Shown here: positions 52,813 through 61,789 of the stretch, piece by piece
How positions within the stretch are numbered: the stretch's first letter is position 1
Layout of the letters: the number at the start of each line of letters is the position of its first letter
Assembly (NCBI GenBank): GCA_964343075.1
Contig: CAYFGT010000004.1
Span: 36,698 to 100,697 of the forward strand
Reading direction: 5' to 3'
Source of the DNA: UBA2588 sp964343075
GTDB taxonomy: Bacteria; Chloroflexota; Dehalococcoidia; Lucifugimonadales; UBA3495
DNA length: 64,000 bases
Made by a program: the position numbers and the translations under genes
The notes under the pieces: generated by a model
The model's input: the letters and a program-made list of their open reading frames with translations, nothing else
Database searches by the model: none
What the model was told of the DNA's origin: nothing

Positions 52813-53571
52813 ATGGGGAGAACTATCATAGCCGGTAACTGGAAAATGAATACCAATCTATCAGATGCTATTTCTTTATCAATTGGAATACGAGACCAGC
52901 TAAGTCTTTCAGCAGATAAAGAAGTCGTGCTGTTTCCTCCAGCACCATTTGTAGTCCCTGTGAGAGATGCCGTCCGAGGGTCCTCAATCAAATTAGGGAT
53001 TCAAAATGTTTACGGTGAAGGTTCAGGTGCGTTTACCGGAGAAACATCAGTTGATATGCTGGATGGGATATGTGAATACGCATTGATAGGGCATTCGGAA
53101 AGGCGATCGCTGTTTTATGAATCTGATAACTTTATAAACCAAAAGATTCACGCATGCTTTTCTCGTGGAATTAAAGCGATACTGTGTGTTGGAGAAAGCT
53201 CAGCAGAACGAGATTCAGGGAAAGCATCTCTTGTCATAACGAATCAAATTGAACATGCCCTGCAAAACGTAGATGACATCGATAATTTAGTCATAGCCTA
53301 CGAACCCATTTGGGCAATCGGTACCGGAATAGTCCCTGAACCTGACGAAGTTAATGATACCTTAGGCAATATAATCAAAAACCAGCTAAGATCGTTATAC
53401 GGAGAGCTCGCTAGTAAAGAAACCCCTTTGCTTTATGGTGGTAGCGTTAATCCAGGGAACGCGTTCGGTTTTGGGCAGTCAGAACATATTGACGGAGTCC
53501 TCGTAGGAGGAGCCAGCTTGAATGCTGCGCAATTCACGGAAATTTGCCGCCAATTCACCATAGATTCCTAA
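52813..53571 (+). CDS. tpiA: Triosephosphate isomerase
   Basis: 252 residues. Catalytic Lys in AGNWKMNTNL, His in LIGHSERRSLF, Glu in VIAYEPIWAIGTG, and the phosphate loop LLYGGSVNPGNA / GVLVGGASL. TIM barrel, complete. Third gene of the glycolytic run; AGGAGA precedes its ATG. Confidence 0.98.
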   Translation: MGRTIIAGNWKMNTNLSDAISLSIGIRDQLSLSADKEVVLFPPAPFVVPVRDAVRGSSIKLGIQNVYGEGSGAFTGETSVDMLDGICEYALIGHSERRSLFYESDNFINQKIHACFSRGIKAILCVGESSAERDSGKASLVITNQIEHALQNVDDIDNLVIAYEPIWAIGTGIVPEPDEVNDTLGNIIKNQLRSLYGELASKETPLLYGGSVNPGNAFGFGQSEHIDGVLVGGASLNAAQFTEICRQFTIDS

Positions 53572-53580
53572 ACCCACGTA

Positions 53581-54498
53581 ATGAACAAAGTAATTGTTGT
53601 TGTAGGCCCCACCGCCACTGGTAAAACAAATCACTGTATAGAACTATCACGACAACTGAATACAGAAGTGGTAAATGCCGACAGCAGACAAATATACACC
53701 GGGATGGATATCGGTACAGCCAAGCCAACACCGGATCAACTTAAAATACTTCCCCATCATTTAGTTTCAATCAGAGCGCCCAATTCTGCGTTTAATGTCA
53801 ACGACTACAAAGAACTTTGCAAAAAAAGCATGCAACAAATCATGGCAAAAAATAAGACCCCCATCATATGTGGAGGTTCTGGACAGTACATATATTCCGT
53901 TATTAATAATTGGGGGTTAGGCGGAGTTCCCCCTGACCATAACTTTCGCAAAGAAATGTACAAAATCGCAGAAGACAACGGCCCAGACTACTTACACACA
54001 AAGCTCAAAGCGATTGACTCTAAAAAGGCAAGTACCATAGATTACAGAAACATCCCTAGAGTAGTCCGCGCGTTGGAAATCGCGAAACACCCACAAGAAC
54101 AACAGCAAAAGCCAGACCAATTTTTCGCAGACCTTAAGTTCCTGATTATTGGATTGACTTGCGAGAGGTCTCTTCTGTATGACCGCATAGATACACGGGT
54201 TGACCAAATGATAGCAGCCGGACTCGTTCCAGAAGTAGAAAACTTATTAACCTCTGGACTTGATCCAAAATTACCAGCTTTTAATAGTCCGGGGTACCGA
54301 CAAATTATTTCATACCTATCCGGGGTGACAACCATCGAAGAAGCAATATCTGAAATCAAAACAAAAACCCACACGTTGGCACGAAAACAATATAATTGGT
54401 TCAAGCCTCAAGACCCTTCGATTAACTGGTTTGATTCCTCTAAACCTGACTTCCACAGTACTGCAACACGTTTAGCACAAGATTTTTTAACATCGTAA
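53581..54498 (+). CDS. miaA: tRNA dimethylallyltransferase
   Basis: 305 residues. P-loop VVGPTATGKTNHCIELS, VVNADSRQIYTGMDIGTAKPT, ICGGSGQYIYSVI and YRNIPRVVRALEI; ends with KTHTLARKQYNWFK. Adds the isopentenyl group to A37 of tRNAs reading UNN codons. Follows tpiA by 9 bases. Confidence 0.96.
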   Translation: MNKVIVVVGPTATGKTNHCIELSRQLNTEVVNADSRQIYTGMDIGTAKPTPDQLKILPHHLVSIRAPNSAFNVNDYKELCKKSMQQIMAKNKTPIICGGSGQYIYSVINNWGLGGVPPDHNFRKEMYKIAEDNGPDYLHTKLKAIDSKKASTIDYRNIPRVVRALEIAKHPQEQQQKPDQFFADLKFLIIGLTCERSLLYDRIDTRVDQMIAAGLVPEVENLLTSGLDPKLPAFNSPGYRQIISYLSGVTTIEEAISEIKTKTHTLARKQYNWFKPQDPSINWFDSSKPDFHSTATRLAQDFLTS

Positions 54499-54587
54499 TT
54501 ATTTAAGGGTAAAACTGCATACACCCAGTACATATACAACATGCAATTACCAAAATTACTCTTATTTCCGTACGATTTTGTAATACT

Positions 54588-54632
54588 TGTATACAGTTAG
54601 CTTTTTCTGATCTGCACCAAATGTATACAGTT
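54588..54632. repeat. Direct repeat of TGTATACAGTT upstream of dapF
   Basis: TGTATACAGTT occurs at 54588-54598 and 54622-54632, a 34-base period, each containing the palindrome TGTATACA. They lie in the 202-base spacer between miaA and dapF and may be paired operator sites. Confidence 0.4.
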
Positions 54633-54700
54633 TTTAGGAGAAGACCAGCAAAGCTTCGGCCCAGATAATATATGTTAGAATACACTCAGGAACAAGAGTT

Positions 54701-55561
54701 ATGAAATTTACAAAAATGCATGGAATAGGCAACGACTACGTCTACATAGACGCACGACACGAGGATGAAGACTGGCCAGAAATAGCCAAACAAGTGAGTG
54801 ATAGACATTTCGGGATTGGAGGTGATGGCTTGATCCTGATTCATGATTCTGACCAAGCGGACCTGAGAATGCAGATGTTCAACGCAGATGGATCCGAAGG
54901 AGAAATGTGCGGGAATGGGATCAGATGTTTTGTCAAGCTAGCAATAGAGAACGACATCTTAGAAACCCGACCAGAATCGGTCTCTGTTGAAACACTTGCA
55001 GGAATTTTAACAGTAGTGCCGCAATACGAAGGGAATACGGTGTCCGGATGTACTGTTAACATGGGACCTCCTATCTTGAATCCTGCAGACATTCCTGTTT
55101 CATTAGGACCCGAATGGAGCACAACAGAGCCAATCCTGAATTATCCGTTTCAAGAATTCGGACAAGATCTCGAAATGGCTTTCGTATCAATGGGCAACCC
55201 CCACGCAATCTGCTTCATGAAACAGTCTGTTGATGATTTCCCTCTCGAAGAAATCGGACCGAAAATTGAAAGACACCCTATATTTCCCAATCGGGTTAAT
55301 TTCGAAATAGTTAACATAATGCCGTCAGGTGAAATGAAGATGCGTGTATGGGAACGAGGGTCGGGAATAACCTTAGCATGCGGTACTGGCGCGTGCGCGG
55401 TAGCTGTAGCTGCTAACTTGAAAGGTATGTCTGGTAAAGAGGTCAGGATTCATCTGCCGGGAGGGCCTCTTGATATTTCATGGGGAACTTCAGGCAACGT
55501 CTACATGACAGGATCTGCCGAACAAGCATTCACCGGCCAATTCAATCTGAAATTATTATAA
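54701..55561 (+). CDS. dapF: Diaminopimelate epimerase
   Basis: 286 residues. The two catalytic Cys are in EGEMCGNGIRCF and LACGTGACAVAVAA. N-terminal MKFTKMHGIGNDYVYID and RHFGIGGDGLILI are typical. Converts LL- to meso-diaminopimelate for lysine and peptidoglycan. Paired with LL-DAP aminotransferase 9 bases downstream. Confidence 0.97.
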   Translation: MKFTKMHGIGNDYVYIDARHEDEDWPEIAKQVSDRHFGIGGDGLILIHDSDQADLRMQMFNADGSEGEMCGNGIRCFVKLAIENDILETRPESVSVETLAGILTVVPQYEGNTVSGCTVNMGPPILNPADIPVSLGPEWSTTEPILNYPFQEFGQDLEMAFVSMGNPHAICFMKQSVDDFPLEEIGPKIERHPIFPNRVNFEIVNIMPSGEMKMRVWERGSGITLACGTGACAVAVAANLKGMSGKEVRIHLPGGPLDISWGTSGNVYMTGSAEQAFTGQFNLKLL

Positions 55562-55570
55562 GAGGTAAAA

Positions 55571-56740
55571 ATGGAATTCTCACAAAGACTCAGCAAATTA
55601 GCACCATATCCATTTGTCGAAATATCTAGAATAATCGCTGAAAAACGGGCTGCAGGAGCTGACGTCGTAACATTTGGAATAGGCGATCCTGATATACCTA
55701 CCCCTGACCCTATAATTGATCGACTATTAACAGCTTCTAAACATGAACCAAATCATCGTTACCCTGAGACCGACGGTCTACCAGAGTTTAGGCAAGCTAT
55801 TGCTGAGTGGTACAAGAATCGCTTCTCCGTTGAGCTAGACCCTGATTCAGAGGTGCTACCGTTAATTGGAGCCAAAGAAGGAATTGGGCATGCCGCTTTT
55901 TGTTTTCTGGATCCAGGAGACGTCGCCTTGATCCCAGATCCCGCATATCCTGTGTACGGCGTAGGGACGATGTTCGCTGGTGCCAAAAGTTACACGATGC
56001 CACTAACCGAGTCCAACAACTGGCTACCTGACTACAGCGCTATACCTGAAGATATTGCTAGAAAAGCTAAGGTTATGTGGCTGAATTATCCAAATAATCC
56101 AACAAGTGCTATTGCTAGTGCGTCAGATTTTGAAGAAGCGATCAGTTTCTGTAAGAAATATGACATTGCCTTACTGCATGACGCTGCATATAGTGAAATA
56201 GGTTACGAAGGTTATAGTCCTTTGAGTTTTATGGAAATACCAGGGGCCAAAGATATTGGCATTGAATTCCACTCACTATCTAAAACTTACAACATGACTG
56301 GATGGCGATCTGGGATGGCAGTTGGTAATGCAGACATGATCAAAGCATTGTTCCAAATTAAAGCTAATTTAGATTCTGGCATACCACAAGCAGTTCAAGA
56401 GATGTCTATGCAAGCCCTATTGGATGATCAAGCATGTGTCCAATCTAACATAGATATATATCAAGCCAGAAGAGACAGAGTGATAACCGCATTGACACGT
56501 ATGGGACTCGAAGTGGCCGTACCTAAGGCCAGTTTATACATCTGGGCACGCATACCTGACGGGTTCACGTCTGCGGACTTCGCAGCTAGGCTATTAGCCG
56601 ATAATGATATCGTGGTTACTCCCGGGTCAAGTTACGGAGAATACGGCGAAGGATATATCAGGCTATCATTAACGACACCTGACGAACAGGTCGAAAAAGG
56701 CTGCATTCGACTAGAAAACTGGGAAATACCTGCTCCTTAG
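55571..56740 (+). CDS. dapL: LL-diaminopimelate aminotransferase
   Basis: 389 residues. Class I/II aminotransferase with PLP-Lys in FHSLSKTYNMTGWRSG, PEL-type motifs GIGDPDIPTPDP, HRYPETDGLPEFRQAIAEWY, LNYPNNPTSAIA and C-terminal VTPGSSYGEYGEGYIRLSL. Next to dapF it probably makes LL-DAP directly from tetrahydrodipicolinate. A broad-specificity aminotransferase is the alternative. Confidence 0.9.
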   Translation: MEFSQRLSKLAPYPFVEISRIIAEKRAAGADVVTFGIGDPDIPTPDPIIDRLLTASKHEPNHRYPETDGLPEFRQAIAEWYKNRFSVELDPDSEVLPLIGAKEGIGHAAFCFLDPGDVALIPDPAYPVYGVGTMFAGAKSYTMPLTESNNWLPDYSAIPEDIARKAKVMWLNYPNNPTSAIASASDFEEAISFCKKYDIALLHDAAYSEIGYEGYSPLSFMEIPGAKDIGIEFHSLSKTYNMTGWRSGMAVGNADMIKALFQIKANLDSGIPQAVQEMSMQALLDDQACVQSNIDIYQARRDRVITALTRMGLEVAVPKASLYIWARIPDGFTSADFAARLLADNDIVVTPGSSYGEYGEGYIRLSLTTPDEQVEKGCIRLENWEIPAP

Positions 56741-56915
56741 TCTGATGAACACCTAACCCCAATACAAAACGGTGTAAACAGTTTATTATAAAGGTATCCA
56801 GCGCAATTCTACGGTATCGACATAGATGCTAAATCTATACTTTTCGCCCTGAAAGTTTTTCATAGCCCTCAGACCCAATTTTTCAAAACGAGATGTCTTA
56901 ACTAAAGACCTATTG

Positions 56916-57125
56916 AAGGAATATCCAGACAATTTCTTTACACATGTGTTTAGTTTTAGCCACTTGGTTCNNNNNNNNNNNNNNNNNNNNNNNNNNNNNN
57001 NNNNNNNNNNNNNNNNNNNNNNNNNNNNNNNNNNNNNNNNNNNNNNNNNNNNNNNNNNNNNNNNNNNNNNAAGGAATATCCAGACAATTTCTTTACACAT
57101 GTGTTTAGTTTTAGCCACTTGGTTC
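56916..57125. repeat. Identical 55-base flanks around the N gap
   Basis: Bases 56916-56970 and 57071-57125 are identical over 55 bases, up to both edges of the gap. This is the signature of two contigs sharing a k-mer-length overlap (k=55) that the scaffolder did not merge, not a biological repeat. Confidence 0.85.
56971..57070. other. Assembly gap, 100 N
   Basis: Fixed-size run of N. The flanks overlap, so the true gap is probably minus 55 bases, with no missing sequence. Confidence 0.95.
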
Positions 57126-57341
57126 ATATTCCTTGGGCTGAACCTCGAAAGGCATACCTGGAAGAGCTACAACGGATCGGGCAAAATATGGTACTTAAGG
57201 AACCGATACTCCCTCCAAGAAGAGACCGCTTCGTAGATGGTTTTGAATCTATGCCTTTCACATTAGCAAACGTAACCTATAAGCTTGATTCTCCTATTGG
57301 AATTGGGCTCTTATACTTTAATAAGGCAAAATATAACTCGC

Positions 57342-57995
57342 TCAATCATTAACGCACATTGTCCAGAAATTAAGTTCATGTACACAACTGGATTCGTACG
57401 CCGCAACCATGTTCCGTAGTGACGATTCTCCAGCGGAATCACCTATTGTATTTATCAAATCACTGATCCAGCTCGCTAACTCTTTGAATTCGTCACTCGA
57501 ATACATGGATATCCATTCTTGGTACTCTTCAGGTATTCCTGTGTGTGCTTTATCCTTAAGGTGTATCCCTATATCTGAATACGTAGCCATACAAGGCAAT
57601 AACGCAGCCACGATCTCTTCGTAAGATCTTTCATACCCCGTTCTTACAAGAAAATTTGTGTACGCCGCTGTAGGCTCTGCTTTTAGAATCTTGCTAAGGT
57701 CGTTCTCAGAAATCCCTAATCTCTCGCAAAATTGAATATGTAATTCCATCTCAGTACTTATAGTCTCATGCAACAACTCGCTGAAAGCCTTCATCGTGTG
57801 CCTATCTGGAGCCTTGATAGCAGCTAGTCCTAGAATTCTGGAATAATCTATGAGAAACAAATAATCCTGTTCTATAAAATACTTGAAAGAATCCATTGGT
57901 AAACTACCGTCGCCGATTCCTCTAGGGAACGGGTGATTCATTATGCTTGCCTGTATATCTCGCGTCTTTTCATATAACTTATCGGTAAACCGCAT
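57342..57995 (-). CDS. tenA: TenA-family thiaminase II / aminopyrimidine aminohydrolase
   Basis: 217 residues from ATG 57995 (a second ATG at 58001 is possible). TenA fold: SIMNHPFPRGIGDGSLPMDSFKYFIEQDYLFLIDYSRILG, FSELLHETISTEMELHIQFC, and the nucleophile Cys in VAALLPCMATYSDIG. Salvages thiamine breakdown products or hydrolyses aminopyrimidines. The start at 57995 is favoured because the duplicated copy of this 5' end at 60463 begins there. No TPP riboswitch is seen and no other thi gene is near. Confidence 0.92.
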   Translation of the reverse strand: MRFTDKLYEKTRDIQASIMNHPFPRGIGDGSLPMDSFKYFIEQDYLFLIDYSRILGLAAIKAPDRHTMKAFSELLHETISTEMELHIQFCERLGISENDLSKILKAEPTAAYTNFLVRTGYERSYEEIVAALLPCMATYSDIGIHLKDKAHTGIPEEYQEWISMYSSDEFKELASWISDLINTIGDSAGESSLRNMVAAYESSCVHELNFWTMCVND

Positions 57996-58070
57996 TAACA
58001 AAGGCCTCTGGTAGATTCATAAAGTAACTTTATTGTACATGATAATACAAATAGCTCATCGAGGAACCAA
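57934..58070. repeat. Duplicated tenA 5' region, copy A
   Basis: About 137 bases covering the tenA upstream sequence and its first ~21 codons match 60402-60536 in the same orientation. The core at 58033-58054 matches 60501-60522 in 21 of 22 bases (TTGTAC-ATGATA-ATACAAATAG type). Encoded N-termini MRFTDKLYEKTRDIQ and MSFTVNLHEKTRNIQ are clearly related. Confidence 0.75.
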
Positions 58071-58094
58071 GCCTCTATAGACGTCAATAAACCT

Positions 58095-59783
58095 TTAATT
58101 AGACGGACTATATCTAAGTAATCTGTTTGAAAACTTAAATTCGCCAACCCATAAATAATCATCGTCGTAAAATACGGTGCCGGGCCAAAATAAACTGTCT
58201 TTTCCAATTTCAGGAATTTCTCTATTTTCAGCACCAATCAACGTGTTATAGCTTTTCCCTCCTAGCGCATCATCAATATCTGTCCAAATGGCAACCTTAT
58301 TGTTACCTGTATCTGCTACGAAAAGCATGTTATTTGAGATGTTTGTTCCTTCAGGCAAATTGAATATTCCGTGTCCACCAACCTTTGTGCCTGTTGCATC
58401 TGAAGATAATCGGTCTATGTTGAATAAGGATACTGTGTGAGTTGAAGTTGAAGTTACAGCCAAATATTCTCCATCTGATGACATGCGGGTTGGACTAGCA
58501 ACATCAAGAGTGAATTTAGGATTGGATGTCTTGTCTGGAATCCCTTCCCAAACATACACTTTATTTGCATCAATATCCCCTACGTATAGATATTTATCAT
58601 CAATTGCGATTCCTCTGATTTCTTTAAAATTCGCGTTCCCGATACTGTCCTGATATGTCTTGTCGGGTAAATTCGTTCCGTCAGGGATAGATTCGAAAAT
58701 GTAGACTCCTTTTTTACCTCCTAGTACAAAGTTGTTCTCCCATAATGCATTATCCCAAGGCGCTTCAGGTATTTCATAAACGGCATCAGGGTGGACTCCG
58801 CTCTCATCTGGACGTTGGTTCCATAAATATAGCTTTTTATCAAAATCTGATGACACTAATAAGTTGGTTCCATTGGATGCGGAAACAGGGTTACCGATAA
58901 TATAGTTTTCTACTAGAGTATTGGTGTCCAAATCAGGGCTACCGATAGCAAAATCAGGATCTTGATCTGGCCTTGTAGGTATTGAGTTATAAACTACAAT
59001 CTTATTTCCATTTCCAGTTGAGATATAAAGCTTATCTCCAGCTGCAGCAACACCGGGGTAATCACCCGACGTAAAATTGTAGCCATCTACTGTTAAGGTC
59101 GGTTTGCTTGCATTACTAGTTGGGATAGTGTCATATATAAATAATGTTCTACCGAATAAAGCTAGCCTTCCATCATCTAGAAATGCTCCTCTGGACCATC
59201 CTCCTCGTGGATTAATAGAATCATACATAAAAAAATCGTACATCGTTTCATCTTTTGTTGGAAAATCATTGAAGACGTATGAACCTATTTCAAAATCTTT
59301 GTCATCTTTTGAATTATGGTCACCAATTATTAATGACTGGCCATTGCTTGTTATTTGCCTCGGAGTACCAAAATTACCATTACCAGTTAATAATATATCT
59401 GCTTGTTGATTATTTGATGTAGGAAATGAATTCCATATGAGGGCTGAACCCGCTCCTGTATTCGTAATTGCCATTTTATCGCCATCAGTCCATATACCCC
59501 AGGGCCATTTCACAGTTCTTTTAGTGGCTTGGCCTTTAGGCCCTGTATTATTAATAATGAGATCCGCTGGCTGACCATTATTTGTAGGGAAAGAGTTCCA
59601 AATTAGTATTCTATCGTTATATGTATCTGTGACAACAAGTTTATTACTTGCTAAGCTCACACTGATTGGCCAATTCATTTGACTGGGACTATTCCCTGGA
59701 TTATTGGTATTAAAGTTCGTTTGGCCAAGCACAATATCGGGCGGTACATTGTCTGATGGAAGCTTATTCCAAATGAGAATTCT
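58095..59783 (-). CDS. Beta-propeller lipoprotein, C-terminal part (broken by assembly gap)
   Basis: The minus frame is open from the gap edge at 59783 (R-I-L-I-W-N-K-L-P) to the stop at 58095, 562 codons plus stop; an internal ATG at 59732 is not the true start. It is made of NHL/propeller-like blades with the recurring element (I/V)-x-(N/E)-(S/G)-(F/I)-P-(T/D), e.g. ALIWNSFPTSNNQQADILL, YNSIPTRPDQDPDFAIG and VWEGIPDKTSNP, each with a V-x-D-T/V-G-D blade start (LVVTDTYNDRILIW; LFVADTGNNKVAIW). Probably the outside binding or scaffold domain of the lipoprotein that begins at 60463. Function unknown. Confidence 0.75.
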   Translation of the reverse strand, partial: RILIWNKLPSDNVPPDIVLGQTNFNTNNPGNSPSQMNWPISVSLASNKLVVTDTYNDRILIWNSFPTNNGQPADLIINNTGPKGQATKRTVKWPWGIWTDGDKMAITNTGAGSALIWNSFPTSNNQQADILLTGNGNFGTPRQITSNGQSLIIGDHNSKDDKDFEIGSYVFNDFPTKDETMYDFFMYDSINPRGGWSRGAFLDDGRLALFGRTLFIYDTIPTSNASKPTLTVDGYNFTSGDYPGVAAAGDKLYISTGNGNKIVVYNSIPTRPDQDPDFAIGSPDLDTNTLVENYIIGNPVSASNGTNLLVSSDFDKKLYLWNQRPDESGVHPDAVYEIPEAPWDNALWENNFVLGGKKGVYIFESIPDGTNLPDKTYQDSIGNANFKEIRGIAIDDKYLYVGDIDANKVYVWEGIPDKTSNPKFTLDVASPTRMSSDGEYLAVTSTSTHTVSLFNIDRLSSDATGTKVGGHGIFNLPEGTNISNNMLFVADTGNNKVAIWTDIDDALGGKSYNTLIGAENREIPEIGKDSLFWPGTVFYDDDYLWVGEFKFSNRLLRYSPSN

Positions 59784-59883
59784 NNNNNNNNNNNNNNNNN
59801 NNNNNNNNNNNNNNNNNNNNNNNNNNNNNNNNNNNNNNNNNNNNNNNNNNNNNNNNNNNNNNNNNNNNNNNNNNNNNNNNNNN
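59784..59883. other. Assembly gap, 100 N
   Basis: Fixed-size N run inside the lipoprotein gene. It sits at the end of a tandem repeat, the likely cause of the break. The true length and the joining frame are unknown. Confidence 0.95.
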
Positions 59884-60463
59884 TAGGCTGCATCATTCGA
59901 AGCTCATAATATCTTTGTTCACCTAGTACTTGAATTAAACATGACTGAAGCCTTGGTTCTTCAATGGTAAATATATTTTGGCTTCTATTCATTTGTTGGT
60001 GCGACTGTCCTGGTGCACTAGGGATCTTATTTGATGGCGCTTGCATATCCTTTGATGAGTGAGATGCTTGCACGAGTGGCATACATGGCCCAATCTTTAA
60101 CATATCCTCTGGACTTGGCGGTGCCATGCTAAGCTCATAATATCTTTTTTCACCCAGTACCTGGATTAAGCACGACTGAAGCCTTGGCTCTTCAATAGTA
60201 AATATATTTTGGCTCCCATGCATTTGTTCGTGTGGTTGTCCTGGACTCAGATTTGTACCTGGATCTGGAGGTAGAGGTATGATTTCTTGAGGTGCACTTG
60301 GATCAATTGGTATATTCCCATTCAAATTATCAAGGTTGGAATTTCCACTACAGCTAATAAACACAAATATCAAAGGTATTATGGCTATAAGCCTGATAGG
60401 ATGATTCACTATATTTTCCTGAATATTCCGTGTTTTCTCGTGTAGGTTTACTGTAAATGACAT
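59884..60463 (-). CDS. Beta-propeller lipoprotein, N-terminal part with tandem repeats
   Basis: 193 codons from ATG 60463 to the gap. Residues 1-22 (MSFTVNLHEKTRNIQENIVN) copy the TenA N-terminus. Next comes a hydrophobic segment (LIAIIPLIFVFIS) and a lipobox Cys in FISCSG, so the fused peptide acts as the n-region of a lipoprotein signal. A Pro-rich linker follows, then two ~79-residue repeats sharing SQNIFTIEEPRLQSCLIQVL and GE(K/Q)RYYEL. I do not recognise the repeat. It continues into the propeller across the gap. Confidence 0.75.
59886..60245. repeat. Tandem ~237-base coding repeat in lipoprotein gene
   Basis: Repeat 1 (about 60112-60245) and repeat 2 (about 59886-60010) encode near-identical blocks around SQNIFTIEEPRLQSCLIQVL. 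A third copy inside the N gap is possible. Confidence 0.65.
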
Positions 60464-60536
60464 CCTTGAAGCTCTCTAATGGTTTTACAAACTGTACTTA
60501 TTGTATATGATAATACAAATAGTTACTGGAGGAACA
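60402..60536. repeat. Duplicated tenA 5' region, copy B, between lipoprotein gene and hflX
   Basis: Counterpart of 57934-58070. It includes the inverted repeat TTGTAT-N6-ATACAA (60501-60518) with a TATGATAAT-like -10, placed to serve the divergent lipoprotein and hflX genes. Confidence 0.7.
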
Positions 60537-60540
60537 AGTT

Positions 60541-61671
60541 ATCGCTAGGCGTTCTACATATTCAACGACCCCTGAACACGAAAACGCGGTTTTGGCAGCA
60601 GTAGAGTTAAAAAATGAAAGCCCTCAATGGAGTTTAGAGGAATCTCTGTCAGAATTAGAATATCTTGCTACGACGGCTGGAGCTAAAGTAGCGGGATTCT
60701 TAAGCCAGAAAACTGATAGATATACTCAATTGTACGTAGGAAAAGGCAAATTAGATGAATTGAAAGACCTCATCAAATCAACCGATTCCTCTACAGCAAT
60801 TTTTGATGATGAGCTCACCCCAACGCAACAACGAAATCTAGAAAATGAATTGAACTGTAAAGTTATTGATAGAACTGCTTTGATCTTGGACGTGTTTGCA
60901 AACAGTGCCATAACTCATGAAGGCAAGTTGCAAGTAGAACTAGCACAACACCAATATCTCTTGCCAAGGTTAGTAGGACAATGGTCTCACTTGGAAAGAC
61001 TCGGGGGAGGAATAGGTACCAGAGGCCCCGGAGAGACTCAATTAGAAACAGATCGCCGGCTCATCCGCAAACGAATCCAAAAACTCAGCACTGAATTAGA
61101 TAAAGTAAAATCCAGACGGAATATTTACCTTAATAAACGAAAAACTTCTGGCATCCCTATGGTTTCCCTAGTAGGCTACACAAATGCAGGAAAAAGTACT
61201 CTGTTTAATAGGCTTAGCGCATCAGATGTGATAGCCCAAAACAAACTATTCTCGACATTAGATACCACTACAAGAAAAATTACACTTCCGTCCTCTGGAG
61301 AACTGTTAATAAGCGATACTGTGGGATTCATTCAAAAACTGTCCCCATTCGTGGTCTCAGCATTCAACGCTACCCTCCAAGAATTAGAACACGCAGACTA
61401 CCTTTTCCATGTAGTTGACATAACACACCCCAAGGCCCTCCATCAAATCGGGGTAGTAAAGGAAACTTTAGACAATCTAAATTTAGGCCACATTCCTTCA
61501 GTTTTAGTTTTCAACAAGTCGGACCAAATCAAAGAGGCAGCTCAGGCTCAGATGCTTGCGGATAAAATTTCACACCAGCATAAAAGCAAGCACATCTTTG
61601 TTTCCGCATTAACAGGAGACAAAGTAGAAGAACTACTTAACAAAACAGAAAACGAATTGTGCAATCTTTAA
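60541..61671 (+). CDS. hflX: GTPase HflX
   Basis: Ribosome-splitting GTPase. N-terminal HflX domain (ELEYLATTAGAKVAGF, YVGKGKLDELKDL, FDDELTPTQQRNLE), the glycine-rich RLGGGIGTRGPGETQLE, G1 GYTNAGKSTLFNRL, G3 DTVGFIQKL and G4 NKSD. Recognised starts allow TTG 60592 (359 residues), but family-like sequence continues upstream to ARRSTYSTTPEHENAVL. GGAGGA (60528-60533) sits 7 bases before an ATC at 60541, implying either an ATC start or an ATG-to-ATC error. I annotate from 60541 (376 residues). Confidence 0.93.
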   Translation: MARRSTYSTTPEHENAVLAAVELKNESPQWSLEESLSELEYLATTAGAKVAGFLSQKTDRYTQLYVGKGKLDELKDLIKSTDSSTAIFDDELTPTQQRNLENELNCKVIDRTALILDVFANSAITHEGKLQVELAQHQYLLPRLVGQWSHLERLGGGIGTRGPGETQLETDRRLIRKRIQKLSTELDKVKSRRNIYLNKRKTSGIPMVSLVGYTNAGKSTLFNRLSASDVIAQNKLFSTLDTTTRKITLPSSGELLISDTVGFIQKLSPFVVSAFNATLQELEHADYLFHVVDITHPKALHQIGVVKETLDNLNLGHIPSVLVFNKSDQIKEAAQAQMLADKISHQHKSKHIFVSALTGDKVEELLNKTENELCNL

Positions 61672-61789
61672 AGACAACTGTTCAAAATGAATCTTTACTT
61701 TTCATGTTCGCACAATATATGTTATGTTATCTTGATGCCTAATTTGAACGTCGGAAGCGCGCCTCAACGGGCATCGAATGAGGAAATCC

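Larger units (their letters stand above)
56741..57341. other. Intergenic stretch holding an assembly gap and an unrecognised fragment
   Basis: No recognised gene. Contains the 100-N gap, the 55-base duplicated flanks and a plus-strand open frame described separately. No terminator or RNA gene is clear. Confidence 0.6.
56913..57352 (+). pseudogene. Unrecognised ORF crossing the assembly gap, possible gene fragment
   Basis: If the Ns and one copy of the 55-base repeat are removed, a plus-strand frame is open from after the TGA at 56850-56852 to the TAA at 57350. From TTG 56913 it gives about 94 residues (KEYPDNFFTHVFSFSHLVHIPW..., ...GQNMVLKEPILPPRRDRF). There is no good start or ribosome site, and I recognise no family. 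It overlaps the convergent tenA end by 11 bases. It may be the 3' remnant of a decayed gene or chance. Confidence 0.3.

Noticed and set aside
56826..56852. Second candidate Sec codon (ATG at 56826, TGA at 56850)
   Set aside because: No family match, only eight codons before the TGA, no SECIS-like stem; probably chance next to a gene fragment.
57996..58094. TPP riboswitch upstream of tenA
   Set aside because: Space too short and no CTGAGA-type thi-box seen.
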